64,000 nt of DNA from GCA-2746795 sp963747345 (GCA_963747345.1 CAVVFA010000001.1:62001-126000); one strand, 5' to 3'; shown: positions 1 to 9,778, numbered from the stretch's first letter. Notes: generated by a model from the letters alone, not told the origin. A program made the numbers and translations.

Positions 1-1125
1 GGCTGCCGTTTTCCAATGTAGTTTGGTAAGCAGCCAGCGCCCCACGTCGATCTACAATGACTTCGCATTTCCCATCTGCAAAGTCATTTACAGCCTGATT
101 TATCCTGTCTCTGCGGCTAATGTTGAAGGGAACGTTGAGAGCGATCAATTGGTTGACGAGATTGACTTCGGACGCCCCACCTTTTACAACACAGATAGAG
201 AGAGCGGCTTCTTTAAGGGTACTGGCTTCGATCTGACCATCAGCAACGGCCGTTTCCACCATCGCCAAATCATCAACCCCCAATCTTCCTGCTACAATGC
301 CCGGAATATCCTCAAACGAAGAAATCGGCAGCGGTATCAGCCACCATAATCGCTTGACTGCTAGGTACCGCTGAGGCGACAAACCAACCTGTTCCCATCA
401 CAATGACAAACGCAAGTCCCGCCCATAACACCACGATTTAGATTCTTGCCTAATCTCTGCTCACGCATCCCCAGCAGCACCCAAATAATGATCACCGCCA
501 AAATTGCCGAAAACAAAAACAAAAACAAAATGCGAGACGAAGGCAAAAAAGCAAGCCCCGGCAAATTAATGCCACGCTGACTCAAATACACAGGCAGCCC
601 TGCCGGCTGAATCGCTTCCTTGATACCAGGGAACAACAAAATGACGCCAAAATAGATAAAAAATAACTGTAACAATAACGGCGTATTGCGGAAGAAATCC
701 ACATACCACTTCGCCAGATTACTGACCAACCAGTTGTTGGATAAGCGAGCAATACCCGCGAAAGTTCCTAAAAGCGTCGCAAAAAAGATACCAAAAACAG
801 AAACCTTAAGCGTATTTAAAGCACCAACGGCCAACGCTCGCGCATACGTGTTACTGGGATCATACGAAATCATACTTTCGGCAATATCAAACTGGGCATC
901 AATGCCCAAGAAATTGAACCCGCAACTAAAACTTTCCGTACCGTCAGGGCAGCGAAACGACCCCAATGTGCTGATATTGTCGTTGATATTGCCAAAAAGC
1001 CAGGCAGTCCCAAGAAGGACCAAAATCACAAAGGCAATTTGACCCAATACACCAATGACACGTCCATCTCGCCAAAAGGGAATCGAATCTTGTTTTTTCT
1101 GAGGGGTAGGGCTTAACTCAGCCAT
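1..1125 (-). CDS. aapQ: General L-amino acid ABC transporter permease, AapQ type (frameshifted, runs off left edge)
   Basis: Inner-membrane permease of a polar amino-acid importer. The readable N-terminal 240 residues have a first membrane segment, the long periplasmic loop typical of AapQ, and the HAAP-family stretch with NTPLLLQLFF. Reading the minus strand past about 430 needs a frame change: the frame giving GLAFVIVMGTGWFVASAV continues the membrane segment. A second shift near 320 opens a frame that runs uninterrupted to base 1. That distal part (about 100 residues) is not permease-like. It resembles the second lobe of an amino-acid binding protein (ALSICVVKGGASEVNLVN, then FADGKCEVIVDRRG), matching the equivalent part of the neighbouring AapJ. 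It therefore looks like a binding domain inserted into a permease loop. It lies downstream of aapJ (209 bp gap with a terminator hairpin). The frameshifts are probably assembly errors. Family assignment is firm; the inserted domain is inference. Confidence 0.8.
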
Positions 1126-1279
1126 ATGAAGTACCTCTCCTCCTTACAATCCTCGGAGCCTCTCCTCTCCTAGAGATTGTGCCAATACCAAAACCGCGTA
1201 TTGTGAAGGCTGTCTAAAGCCAACATCTTCCGCAGTTTACCTAAAACATAGTCCGACAATGCTATCGGGCTATGAAAAC

Positions 1280-1319
1280 AAAACGAATCAGCATGATAAT
1301 TACCATGCTGATTCGTTTT
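1280..1319 (-). terminator. Terminator hairpin after aapJ
   Basis: A perfect 16-bp inverted repeat (arms 1280-1295 and 1304-1319, 8-nt loop) ends in a run of T on either strand. It sits 15 bp beyond the aapJ stop. Its position between aapJ and aapQ suggests partial termination, giving more binding protein than permease. Confidence 0.75.
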
Positions 1320-1334
1320 AATTAAATCATCGGT

Positions 1335-2462
1335 TTAACGGAACGGCGGGGAGTACAGCAGACCGCCATCAGTCCAGATAGTGTTCAAACCACGAACCAG
1401 GTCAAATGGTGTGTCTGGCCCCAAGTTACGGTTATAGATTTCTTCGTAGTTACCAACTTGCTTGATAACTTGGTAGCAAAAGTCGTTTGCTACGCCCATG
1501 CCAGCCCCTAAATCTCCTGTTTCACCCAATATGTTTTGGATAACTGGATCATCGCCACCCAAGAAGCTGTCGACATTGGTGGAATCAATACCCAGTTCTT
1601 CAGCTTGGATGGTGCAGTTTACAGTCCACATCACAATGTCGCCCCAGTTGTTATCGCCATGACGAGTCAATGGGCCGAGCGGTTCTTTGGACATAGTTTC
1701 TTCCAAAATGACGTGGGCATCTGGTTCTGCTAACAAAATTTGTTGGGAAACAAGACCAGATTTGTCAGTGGTGAAGCCGTCACATTGACCGCTGTCATAA
1801 GCTTCACGGGTTTTGTCTGCGTCATCAAAGACAACGGGTTCCATATCGATACCCATGCCACGGTAAACGTCAGCCAGGTTCTTTTCTGTGGTGGTACCAG
1901 ATTGCACACAGATGGTGCCACCTTCGAGGCCAGCCAAGTCGGTGATACCACTGTCTTTGCGAACCATCATGCCTTGCCCATCATAGAAGGTGGTCGGTTG
2001 GAAGTCTGCGCCCAATTGGGTGTCACGGCTTAAAGTCCAGGTGGTGTTACGAATGAGCACATCAATTTCACCAGTTGCCAACAAGGGGAAACGTTCGTTG
2101 GCGGTGGTTGGCCGAATTTCAAAAGCGGTGGCATCACCCAAAGCAGCGGCGGCTACAGCTTTACAGAAGTCAATATCGAAGCCTTCAAATTCGTTGGTGT
2201 CAGGATTGATGTAACCAAAACCAGGAACGGCTTGGTTGCCACCACATTTGACAGCGCCACGATCACGGGCAATTTGCAATGTGCCACCATCACCTACTGG
2301 GGCTACTACTGCGTCGCCAGCTTCGGCTGGAACTTCTACGATACGGGTTACTTCAACTTCTACGGTCACGGTCTCAACAGTGGTCTCTCCGCCACCGCAA
2401 GCAGCCAAGGCCATAGCCATTATCAACAAACCTACCATAATTAACAAAGATTTTTTATTCAC
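1335..2462 (-). CDS. aapJ: General L-amino acid ABC transporter substrate-binding lipoprotein (AapJ type)
   Basis: Binds polar amino acids outside the membrane and delivers them to the AapQ-type permease. 375 aa. It begins with a lipoprotein signal ending in the lipobox LAAC (about residue 21), followed by a short Thr/Val/Glu linker and one SBP_bac_3 domain. The C-terminus NYEEIYNRNLGP...WTDGGLLYSPPFR is the hallmark of the AapJ/BztA family, whose members are about 340 aa. The start is GTG at 2462, chosen for the strong upstream GGAGGAGA ribosome site. Downstream are a terminator hairpin and the permease. The gene is intact, unlike its neighbours. The specific amino acids bound cannot be told from sequence. 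Confidence 0.92.
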   Translation of the reverse strand: MNKKSLLIMVGLLIMAMALAACGGGETTVETVTVEVEVTRIVEVPAEAGDAVVAPVGDGGTLQIARDRGAVKCGGNQAVPGFGYINPDTNEFEGFDIDFCKAVAAAALGDATAFEIRPTTANERFPLLATGEIDVLIRNTTWTLSRDTQLGADFQPTTFYDGQGMMVRKDSGITDLAGLEGGTICVQSGTTTEKNLADVYRGMGIDMEPVVFDDADKTREAYDSGQCDGFTTDKSGLVSQQILLAEPDAHVILEETMSKEPLGPLTRHGDNNWGDIVMWTVNCTIQAEELGIDSTNVDSFLGGDDPVIQNILGETGDLGAGMGVANDFCYQVIKQVGNYEEIYNRNLGPDTPFDLVRGLNTIWTDGGLLYSPPFR

Positions 2463-3009
2463 GTTATATCTCCTCCATTTCGAGATGTTTTAAATGTGTT
2501 CTAAAAATTTATCTCTCTTCAAAAATCTTGTTTGATATTAAGTAGTCGAGCCACCTCCTATGTAACTGTAAAAGTGATGCAATTAGAGATTGAAATCTCA
2601 AATGGCGCATCCAACGAAATAGATAGTTCTATTTAAATTGATAGAAGTCCAAAAGGGTGAACTCCTGCCAACGAAATAGCAAAAACACAGACCTACGTGG
2701 CTCCCAGGATTGTGCGTTACTCTTGATTGATAGTGGTTATACGTGAAATGCGCAGTGATGATGTCTTAATGGGAAAGACGTCAGTGTTCAAATAGGTGTT
2801 TATAGTGTACTTAAACAGTAACTTGTTACTGATGATTCGTAAATGCCCAAAATGCCAATAATTTTTGGTTATTATTTGTGGGCAATTGTCTTTCGTGCCG
2901 CTATGATTATGCTTTGTGGGAAGATAGGATATCTAATAAATGGTACCCATATCCTAAATTAGTATAGCCAGCCTTAAAAAATGAGCAAGTTTTGCACAGG
3001 GAGTTTATT
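2463..3009. other. Divergent intergenic region aapJ / PYROXD2-like gene
   Basis: 547 bp between divergently transcribed genes, AT-rich towards both ends, so it must hold both promoters. The 12-mer CCAACGAAATAG occurs twice (near 2610 and 2669), a possible operator pair. I see no RNA gene, riboswitch or convincing ORF. Confidence 0.5.
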
Positions 3010-4599
3010 ATGACCAAACAATTTGAGGTCATTGTTATTGGTGGTGGGCATAATGGTTTGGTGACGGCGGCGTATCTGGCAAAGGCGGGCGTAAAGGTGC
3101 TTTTGTTGGAGAAACGGCCGTTTCTCGGCGGCGTCTCTGTTACAGAAGAAATCTACCCAGGCTTTCGCGTAGACACCGTGCTGCACAATGCGGGCATGTT
3201 TCGTCCACAAATTGTGCGCGACCTCTTCCTCAAAATGCACAACCTTGATTGGCTGCCAATTGACCCCGTTGTGTTTGCCCCGCTGCCAGATGGCAATCAG
3301 CTAACATTGTGGCGTGATGGCGAAAAAACGGCCGCCGAAATCAGCCGTTTTTCCGCTGCTGATGGCGAAGCGCTACGCTGAATACAGCCAGATGATGGCA
3401 AAATTCGCTGAATTTCTGGAATCAGCCTTGAGCCGCACGCCACCCAATCTGAGCCAGCCGACCGTTGATAACCTGTCTCCCTGGTTGGGTGTGGGCAAAG
3501 AAGCGTGGGGACTCGGCGGCGAAGATTTGTACGGCTTTTTGCGGGTGCTGCCCATGTCGCTGGAAGAGTTCTTGTCTGAATGGTTTGAAAGCGATGTGGT
3601 GCAAGGCGTGTTAGCCGCGCCCGGTGTCACCTGTTTGCAGCAAGGGCCGCTGTCCGGTGGCACGGCGTTTAACTTGCTCTACCATCATCTCGGCCAACGA
3701 TTGGGTGGGGTTGCCAGCTTGGGCGTGGTATACGGCGGCATGAGCAAGCTGACTGATGCCTTAGCGAGTGCGGCGCGTGGCTTTGGTGCGGACATTCGGT
3801 TGATGTCGCCAGTGGAGAGGGTGTTGGTGGAAAACGGCCGTTCTGTAGGCGTTGTTCTCGAATCGGGCGAAGAAATTAAAGCCCCCATCGTTGTTTCTGG
3901 TGCCAATCCCCGCCAAACATTTACCCAACTAGTCGATCCGATGGAACTAGATGTTTCCTTCCTCAGAGCCGTGCGCAACATCAAATATCGCGGTTCTGTG
4001 GCAAAGGTGAATCTGGCGCTGAGTGGCCTGCCCACCTTCACCGCTCTGCCAGATGGAGATACGAGTTTACTGCGCGGCCGCATCCAAATCAGTCCTGATT
4101 TGCTGTATCTGGAAAAAGCGTATGATGCTGCCAAATACGGCCGTTTTTCCGAGCAACCCTATCTCGACATCCGCATTCCTTCGTTGGCCGACCCCACACT
4201 GGCTCCTGCCGGCCAACATGTCATGTCTATTCAAATGCAATATGCGCCATTCCATCTGCGGGACAGCGATTGGGCGCAGCAAAAAGAGACCCTAACAGAA
4301 ACCATCCTCGACACCCTAAGCCAATACGCGCCAGACCTGCGTCAGCCACATCTTGCATACGCAAACGCTGACGCCATCTGATCTGGAAACACAATATGGT
4401 CTGGCTGATGGGGGTATTTACCAGGGGCAGATGATGCTGGATCAACTGTTGTTCATGCGCCCTGTCCCTGGTTGGGGATATTATCGCACGCCACTTCGAA
4501 GGACTCTACATGAATGGCGCCAGCACACATCCCGGCGGTGGTATCACGGGGGAACCTGGACGTTTGGCCGCCCAAGCAATTTTGAAGGATTTAAAATAA
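3010..4599 (+). CDS. FAD-dependent phytoene-desaturase-like oxidoreductase (PYROXD2 family), three frameshifts
   Basis: The start ATG at 3010 follows AGGGAG. The N-terminus has the FAD dinucleotide motif VIVIGGGHNGLVTAAYLAKA, then an E(K/R)R-type ribose contact and the family string TEEIYPGFRVDT. Frame changes near 3375, 4350 and 4490 are needed. Bridging them gives about 525 aa, the family length, ending with the conserved LDQLLFMRP and HPGGGITGEPGR segments before the TAA at 4597. Members related to human PYROXD2 and bacterial carotenoid desaturases oxidise unknown lipid-like substrates. No carotenoid genes are adjacent, so the substrate is unknown. A terminator hairpin follows directly. 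The breaks look like sequencing indels because every segment is well conserved. Confidence 0.8.
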
Positions 4600-4603
4600 A
4601 AAA

Positions 4604-4631
4604 GAAATCCCAGCAATATCGCTGGGATTTC
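4604..4631 (+). terminator. Rho-independent terminator after PYROXD2-like gene
   Basis: An 11-bp perfect stem (4604-4614 with 4621-4631) and a 6-nt loop start 5 bp after the stop codon; an AT-rich tail follows. Confidence 0.7.
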
Positions 4632-5035
4632 CTAATTCTAGACTATATGTTTCTTGTTTCTTGTTCTAAAACGGTTCTAGTTATCTTTAGTAATTATCTT
4701 CTCGCTTTAATCGTATCTAACTCGTTGTAATTAAAGGATATTAAAGTAATCTAGTTCTATTTTTATTCTTTTCTAAAGTAAATCCGGTGGCTGTTCAAAA
4801 ACTTTTACCGTTCACCGGTTTATGTTGGTCAGATTGCTTTACTGACCCTGTTGTTTAACGTTTTTGTCAGCCGGTTCATGTAACATTCTATCACGCTATA
4901 GAAACCTCCTTTACTTTAACTAGTAAAAACCAACAATATTAAGGTTAACCTGAAATCATCATACACGCTTGAGGGGGGGGATGTCAATAGTCCCAATGGG
5001 GGAATTAACCCTTCGTTTTCCCTACGGAATACGGG
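4632..5035. other. Convergent intergenic region, AT-rich
   Basis: About 400 bp between convergent genes. The left half is strongly AT-rich with repeated short CTAG-containing words; a G8 homopolymer lies near 4973. No gene, RNA or strong hairpin is visible beyond the terminator at its left end. It may be decayed sequence. Confidence 0.4.
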
Positions 5036-5704
5036 TCAAGAATCCTCTTCTACTCGAGGGAATGAGCCAATTGGCATGATGGTATTTTCATCTATTTCGA
5101 TGATTTCAGCTTCTAATGTACCGTGTGTCATTTCGCGCAAATCGGCTTGAAAAGCAGGGAATCCGTCAACGGTGAATTGGGCTGTGATGGTGATGTCGGC
5201 GGCGAATTCTTCATCGAGTAAACGGCCGTTATGCCCCTCAATTAGCAATCTTATCCGTTCCAAATGCGTGTAGGGGAGCGCCAACATCACCGTGTATGTG
5301 GGGACTTTTTCTGCCAACGGTAAGGCTGCCAGCACCGCTTTGGTGGCGTCGCTATAGGCGCGTACCAAGCCGCCGGTTCCCAACTTTGTGCCGCCAAAAT
5401 AACGGGTGACGACGACGGCGACATCGCCGAGGCCACTGCCTTGCACCACGGCCAGCATCGGGCGACCGGCCGTGCCGGATGGTTCGCCATCATCATTGCA
5501 ATGCGCGGTTGTGGAGGCGCCAAAACCAATTTGGTAGGCTGGCACATTATGAGAAGCATCGGCGAATTCTGCCTTGATGCGTTTGATGAAATCTTTGGCT
5601 TCATCGACAGAAAAAACGGGAACGGCAGTGGCGATAAACCGAGACTTTTTAACCTCGATTTCGATGCGTGTCTGGGCTGCGGGGATCGGGTAACGGTTGC
5701 TCAT
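5036..5704 (-). CDS. yigZ: YigZ/IMPACT family protein
   Basis: 222 aa, usual YigZ length is about 205-215. It has the N-terminal UPF0029/IMPACT domain with the KKSRFIA start, the central NDDGEPSGTAGRPML signature and VVVTRYFGGTKLGTGGLVRAY, followed by the small ferredoxin-like DUF1949 C-terminal domain. The family is linked to translation control (the eukaryotic homologue IMPACT regulates GCN2), but the bacterial role is unsettled. It stands alone, transcribed towards the preceding convergent gene. Intact and confidently identified. Confidence 0.93.
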   Translation of the reverse strand: MSNRYPIPAAQTRIEIEVKKSRFIATAVPVFSVDEAKDFIKRIKAEFADASHNVPAYQIGFGASTTAHCNDDGEPSGTAGRPMLAVVQGSGLGDVAVVVTRYFGGTKLGTGGLVRAYSDATKAVLAALPLAEKVPTYTVMLALPYTHLERIRLLIEGHNGRLLDEEFAADITITAQFTVDGFPAFQADLREMTHGTLEAEIIEIDENTIMPIGSFPRVEEDS

Positions 5705-5737
5705 GATGAGGGGATTGTAACGGGCTGGCCTGTGCTT

Positions 5738-5765
5738 GTCGAAGTGGCTTGCGCTGAACTTGTCA
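5738..5765. repeat. Dispersed CTTCGACAAGC-type repeat
   Basis: A degenerate copy of the dispersed element that reads CTTCGACAGGCTCAG elsewhere in the window (5897, 6762, 48250, 49731, 61709). Here it lies in the divergent gap between yigZ and the glycosidase-like lipoprotein. Confidence 0.5.
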
Positions 5766-5813
5766 CCTTAATCTTTTTGACTATCGCTTCGTGACCTCTT
5801 AGAATGCAACCCT

Positions 5814-7172
5814 ATGCGTAAATTACTTTTTCTAGCATTGTTCATTACTTTATTGACCTCCTGTTCTCGCGCACCAGAAGCACGCGAAACGGCTACTTCG
5901 ACAAGCTCAGCACAGGCTCTTCCCGCCCCGCAATCCGCTTTAGCCCAGGTAACGGTTTTGCCAACAAGAGAGATGACGGAAACGGCCGTTATCCCCACAC
6001 TAACCGCGCCAACAGCGACTCCCATACCCCAACCAACCCATACACCTGTCGCTACGCCAACACCAAGTCCCACACCGCTCCCCGCGTATCCAGAATACAG
6101 TGGCCCCCCACTCAATCGGAGCGACATCGGCATCCAAATGCACATTCAGCAAGTCAACCTGATGCCGCTGATGGATCATGCTAAAACGCTCGATGTGGGC
6201 TGGGTCAAAACGCAAGTTTCCTGGAAACTGTACCAACCCTATCCCGACCAATATTCAGACGACCGCTTGGCCGAGTTAGATGCTTTTGTCGAAGCCGCCA
6301 ACGCACGCGGCATTGCCGTGATGCTCAACGTTGCCAAAGCGCCAGAGTGGAGCCGTCCCACTACGGAACTAGATGGCCCGCCCATAGACTACGCGCTTTT
6401 TCAACAATTCATGCAATTTTTGGCCGAACGGTATCAGGGACGAGTTGCCGCTTACGAACTTTGGAATGAATCCAACTTAAAGCGGGAATGGAACGGTTCT
6501 CCGTTGAGCGCTGCTGATACGGTCGCTTTGATGAAGGCAGGTGCGGATGGCGTCCGTACCGTCGATCCAGATGCAATTCTTATCAGCGGTGCGCCAGCCA
6601 CGACCGGCATCGATGATGGCATTTCGGCGATTGACGACCGCGTTTATTTGCGGAGCATGTTGGCGGCTGGCGTAGGCGATGTGGTTGATGGGATTGGTGT
6701 ACATCCGTATGGGTGGGGAAATCCGCCGGAGAGCAGTGTATATGATGAGGAGACGGCCACTTCGACAAGCGCAGTGACCAGTCACAATAACCATCCCAGC
6801 TTTTTCTTCAAAGATACCCTCGATGATTATGCGGCACTCCTGGCCGAATATGGCGTCGATAAACCATTATGGGCGACGGAATTTGGCTGGGGCAGTTTTG
6901 ATGGCTTATTGGACAAACAAGGCACGCCTGCCCCGCCGCCGAATGGCGTTGAATACATGAATTATGTGGATGAATGGCAGCAAGCGGAATATATTTTAGG
7001 GGCGTATGAGATAGCCCACGAGCGTGATGAGGTGGGACCGCTTATTTTGTGGAATCTCAATTTTGGTCCCATTCTTGGCACGCAATTTGCTGAATCTGGT
7101 TATAGTGTCTTGCGTTTGGATGAATCCGTGAGACCTTCTTATTTGGCGTTGCAACATGCGGATAAGAGGTAA
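5814..7172 (+). CDS. Secreted lipoprotein with a glycoside hydrolase (clan A, GH5/GH39-like) domain
   Basis: 452 aa. The signal peptide ends in the lipobox LLTSC (Cys about residue 17), followed by a Thr/Pro-rich linker to about residue 95 and then a TIM-barrel domain. Candidate catalytic residues are the Glu of YELWNESN (acid/base) and the Glu of LWATEFGWG (nucleophile), the arrangement of clan GH-A retaining glycosidases. The conserved MLNVAKAPEW and GIGVHPYGW strings fit cellulase-type members. It probably cleaves or binds a polysaccharide at the cell surface; the substrate is unknown. The linker contains one AACGGCCGTT and one CTTCGACAAGCTCAG repeat translated as protein. A heptamer inverted repeat separates it from the convergent glycosyltransferase. 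Confidence 0.82.
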   Translation: MRKLLFLALFITLLTSCSRAPEARETATSTSSAQALPAPQSALAQVTVLPTREMTETAVIPTLTAPTATPIPQPTHTPVATPTPSPTPLPAYPEYSGPPLNRSDIGIQMHIQQVNLMPLMDHAKTLDVGWVKTQVSWKLYQPYPDQYSDDRLAELDAFVEAANARGIAVMLNVAKAPEWSRPTTELDGPPIDYALFQQFMQFLAERYQGRVAAYELWNESNLKREWNGSPLSAADTVALMKAGADGVRTVDPDAILISGAPATTGIDDGISAIDDRVYLRSMLAAGVGDVVDGIGVHPYGWGNPPESSVYDEETATSTSAVTSHNNHPSFFFKDTLDDYAALLAEYGVDKPLWATEFGWGSFDGLLDKQGTPAPPPNGVEYMNYVDEWQQAEYILGAYEIAHERDEVGPLILWNLNFGPILGTQFAESGYSVLRLDESVRPSYLALQHADKR

Positions 7173-7179
7173 CTTTCAA

Positions 7180-7224
7180 GAGATTAGAGATTGGAGATTC
7201 GACCAATCTCCAATCTCCAATCTC
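7180..7224. repeat. Heptamer inverted array (GAGATTG family)
   Basis: Three 7-nt units (GAGATTA, GAGATTG, GAGATTC), a 4-nt loop and three complementary AATCTCC units form a 20-bp hairpin between convergent genes. It may act as a bidirectional terminator. The same family recurs at 22195. Confidence 0.85.
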
Positions 7225-7234
7225 AGTTATATTT

Positions 7235-8377
7235 CTAGCGGTAGGCTTGCGTCAATAATACATCTGCCTGATGTGACCAACTGAAATTAGCTGCGTAATG
7301 GTAACGGCCGTTTTCCCCAAAAGCATCACGTTTTTCAGAATCCTTGAGCAAGCAAACAATATCCTCAATCAAACCGGTCACATCACCGCTGGCGCGTAAT
7401 AGTCCTGTTTGGCCGTTTACCACGTATTCCGGCACTTGCCCCACTGCTTCGCCGACCACCGGAATGCCTAGCATCACCATATCGGCGAGTTTGACGGGGC
7501 ATTTGGTGCGGTTGAGCAGGGTGTCGTCCATAAAATAGAGACCGACATCGGCTTGTGTGAGCAGCGCGGGCAGATCTGATTCTTCCACCCAGCCAAAGTC
7601 TTCAACCGAATCGAGCAAGCCTGCCTCTTGCCACTGCTGGCGTAGGTGGGCGGCATCGTCGGCATATAAACCGGTGCCGACGGAGAGAATTTTTAGGGTG
7701 GGAACGGCCGTTTTCACCCCGCGCAGCACCGTTACCAACCGCCCCACATCAAACTCAAACAACCGACTGTAAAGAAGCAACGTCGGCCGTTCACTGTTTA
7801 CTGTAAACTGTTCACTGTTCACAGAAATCCCCGCCCCATTCGGCACATACACCACCTTCTCGGGGGCAATACCCGCTCCCCAGGCCAAGGTTTGCAGCGC
7901 CTTGCTGGCAACTGTGAGCGTGTGGCAATGGCTCATGCCCCATTGCTCTTGCCACGCGAAGAACTGTTTTTGCAAAGGCGAATAGGGCGCCAACTCATTC
8001 CAGCCGCCCCAGCCTTCCCAGTCATCGGTATCGACCACGAGGCGCAGCTTTTGACGATGAAACTGCCACAGCCACCATGCCGTCAAGCCGCTGTATGCTT
8101 TGGGTTTGAAGCAATGCACCACATCTGGCTGCCAGGCAAGCACCTCGTCTACCAATTTGCGGGTGATACCGAGTGTGCCGCCGATTAGGGGGATGTAACG
8201 GAGGGCTACACCATCTTCTTGCCAGGATTTGTCGGCTTCGCTTGGGGTTTGCCAGGGGGGCATGAAGATTTGCACGTCGTGGCCTTGGGCGGATAATGGC
8301 CGTGCCAGCCCCAGCGCGCGGCTGCGCATCGTTTTATTGGGATGAAAGCCAAATGGCCCAACCATTGCGATTTTCAT
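7235..8377 (-). CDS. Glycosyltransferase family 4-like protein
   Basis: 380 aa, GT-B fold. The N-terminal Rossmann domain starts MKIAMVGPFGFHPNKT with the donor-loop region and RARGLA-like string. The C-terminal domain has PTLLLYSRLFEFDVGR and the sugar-nucleotide region CPVKLADMVMLGIPVVG...VPEYVVNGQTGLL. The usual EX7E first Glu is not obvious. It probably transfers a sugar to a lipid or polysaccharide at the cytoplasmic face. It starts 24 bp after plsC, suggesting a two-gene lipid/envelope operon. Residues translated from 7789-7823 come from a heptamer repeat (SVNSEQFTVNSE), an in-frame insertion in the interdomain region. Confidence 0.85.
   Translation of the reverse strand: MKIAMVGPFGFHPNKTMRSRALGLARPLSAQGHDVQIFMPPWQTPSEADKSWQEDGVALRYIPLIGGTLGITRKLVDEVLAWQPDVVHCFKPKAYSGLTAWWLWQFHRQKLRLVVDTDDWEGWGGWNELAPYSPLQKQFFAWQEQWGMSHCHTLTVASKALQTLAWGAGIAPEKVVYVPNGAGISVNSEQFTVNSERPTLLLYSRLFEFDVGRLVTVLRGVKTAVPTLKILSVGTGLYADDAAHLRQQWQEAGLLDSVEDFGWVEESDLPALLTQADVGLYFMDDTLLNRTKCPVKLADMVMLGIPVVGEAVGQVPEYVVNGQTGLLRASGDVTGLIEDIVCLLKDSEKRDAFGENGRYHYAANFSWSHQADVLLTQAYR
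7789..7823. repeat. Heptamer array inside a coding sequence
   Basis: Five consecutive 7-nt units (GTTCACT, GTTTACT, GTAAACT, GTTCACT, GTTCACA) within the glycosyltransferase gene. The same family lies between genes at 41006, 53257 and 61540 and inside the ketosynthase-ACP gene. Confidence 0.9.
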
Positions 8378-8401
8378 ATCGGGATAGAGACCAAGAGATG
8401 A

Positions 8402-9100
8402 CTAAACTATCACTTCCCCATTTTTAAGCATTTCATCAATCAGTTCTGGCACACGAGGATGATCTGCATAATACCCTCGGTATTTCGGTGGCAGCATTGC
8501 CGCAATATGGCACATCATCTCGTCCGTTTGGTCTTTCAGAAACTGCTCGCGGGCTTTGCCACGGGGCATCGGGGGCAGCGTATACGGCTTGCCAATGCGC
8601 ACGTGGACGATGAGTTTACGCAAGTGGAGCAATCGTTGCACCACCGCCCGATCTTCTGTTCCCCAGACAGCAATAGGAATAACGGCCGCATTTGTTTTGA
8701 TGGCTAAGTAAGATGTTCCTTCTTTGGCTTCGAGCAGCGATTCTGTTTTGCTGCGTGTGCCTTCAGGGGCAATGCCTAAAATTTGGCCTTGTTTCATGCG
8801 CTTGATGACGGTTTTTAGCGTTTGGAAGTCGGCTTCATACCGGTTGAGCCAGAGTGCATCCAGTTCACCCATCACCCAGCGCCAAAACCAGAATTTTTGA
8901 TACTTTTCCGCCACCATAATCACGAAATCTTCGCGGTCGGATAAGATGACGGCGAGTAAGGCATCCAGTCGCCCCAAATGATTTGAGGCGACGATCGCCG
9001 CGCCTGTTTGCGGTATATTTTCTAGTCCTACGATATCGATATAAGAGATGGCACGCAATAGGGGGCGCACAACGCCACGTGCGAGTCGAATGAATTCCAT
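8402..9100 (-). CDS. plsC: 1-acyl-sn-glycerol-3-phosphate acyltransferase
   Basis: 232 aa from the ATG at 9100, preferred over an in-frame ATG at 9139 because AGGAACC lies just upstream. It acylates lysophosphatidate to phosphatidate at the membrane. The HX4D motif is present in ASNHLGRLDAL and the PEGTRS block in IAPEGTRSKTE. Together with PlsX and PlsY in this window it completes the phosphatidate pathway. It is probably co-transcribed with the glycosyltransferase that follows it. Intact. Confidence 0.9.
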   Translation of the reverse strand: MEFIRLARGVVRPLLRAISYIDIVGLENIPQTGAAIVASNHLGRLDALLAVILSDREDFVIMVAEKYQKFWFWRWVMGELDALWLNRYEADFQTLKTVIKRMKQGQILGIAPEGTRSKTESLLEAKEGTSYLAIKTNAAVIPIAVWGTEDRAVVQRLLHLRKLIVHVRIGKPYTLPPMPRGKAREQFLKDQTDEMMCHIAAMLPPKYRGYYADHPRVPELIDEMLKNGEVIV

Positions 9101-9397
9101 AAGGTTCCTATAAATCCTGCAATTTTGGAACCGCCCCAAGGTTGATTAGTCAACGTCGAGGGAGGCTTCCTGCCAAGAATTATAGCCACTCACTCATTCT
9201 GATGCCATTTGCATGATATGGGACGAGGGTTGGGTGTGTTGAAGTCTGGATTAAGACAGGCTCAGTCTTCGTCTTGATACGACCTTATGTCAATAAGAAT
9301 TCCGTATATTCAAGGGGCAGCCCCTCTTGACCATGTCGGCTATACTTAGAGGAAAGCCAAATTACTTGTTTTTCTAACAAACAGAGAGGTGGTCAAA

Positions 9398-9778
9398 ATG
9401 AATATGCCAAATGATTCTGAGATGGGCAAGCACGAAGCAAATTGGATGCCAGCCGCTAAGGTTCAAGGGGAAATTGCGGGCGAAGTTTTAGCCAGCAATT
9501 TACGTGCGGCCAATATTCCGGTGCAGGTTGTACAAGAAAGTGTGGGCAGTGCCTTTGGTTTTACTGTTGGGCCGCTTGGCGCGGTCAGTGTGATGGTGCC
9601 TGAAGCGTTTCTTGAGCAGGCAAAAGAGTTGTTAGATTTGGAACCTGAGTTGACGGGGGAAGAAGTTGAGTGCCCTTACTGCGGCGTAACTTTGGAGTTG
9701 GATGAAAAGGAATTAGAGCAGGGTTGGTTTATTTGCCCAGAATGTGACAAAGAAACCAATATTGTTTTTGAAGAATAG
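9398..9778 (+). CDS. DUF2007-like protein with C-terminal zinc ribbon
   Basis: 126 aa. The ATG at 9398 follows GAGAGGTGG; a GTG three codons upstream is less likely. The N-terminal 80 residues resemble the DUF2007 'putative signal transducing' fold (VQGEIAGEVLASNLRAANIP...GAVSVMVPEAFLEQAKELL). The C-terminal part is a four-cysteine ribbon, CPYCG...CPECDKE. The role is unknown; such proteins are thought to bind metal or partner proteins. Monocistronic, with its own upstream gap and a downstream hairpin. Confidence 0.75.
   Translation: MNMPNDSEMGKHEANWMPAAKVQGEIAGEVLASNLRAANIPVQVVQESVGSAFGFTVGPLGAVSVMVPEAFLEQAKELLDLEPELTGEEVECPYCGVTLELDEKELEQGWFICPECDKETNIVFEE

Noticed and set aside
23..349. 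Open frame of 108 codons on the plus strand at the left edge
   Set aside because: The minus strand in the same place encodes a recognisable binding-protein-like domain; the plus frame has no ribosome site and no family resemblance.
3355..3385. TGA at 3379 in the PYROXD2-like gene as another selenocysteine codon
   Set aside because: The homologous protein continues in a different frame after this point, so it is an indel; the residue is not a redox Cys position.
5768..6251. Minus-strand open frames over the glycosidase-like lipoprotein linker
   Set aside because: Low-complexity shadows of a Thr/Pro linker; the Gly/Val-rich translation is an artefact of the opposite strand.
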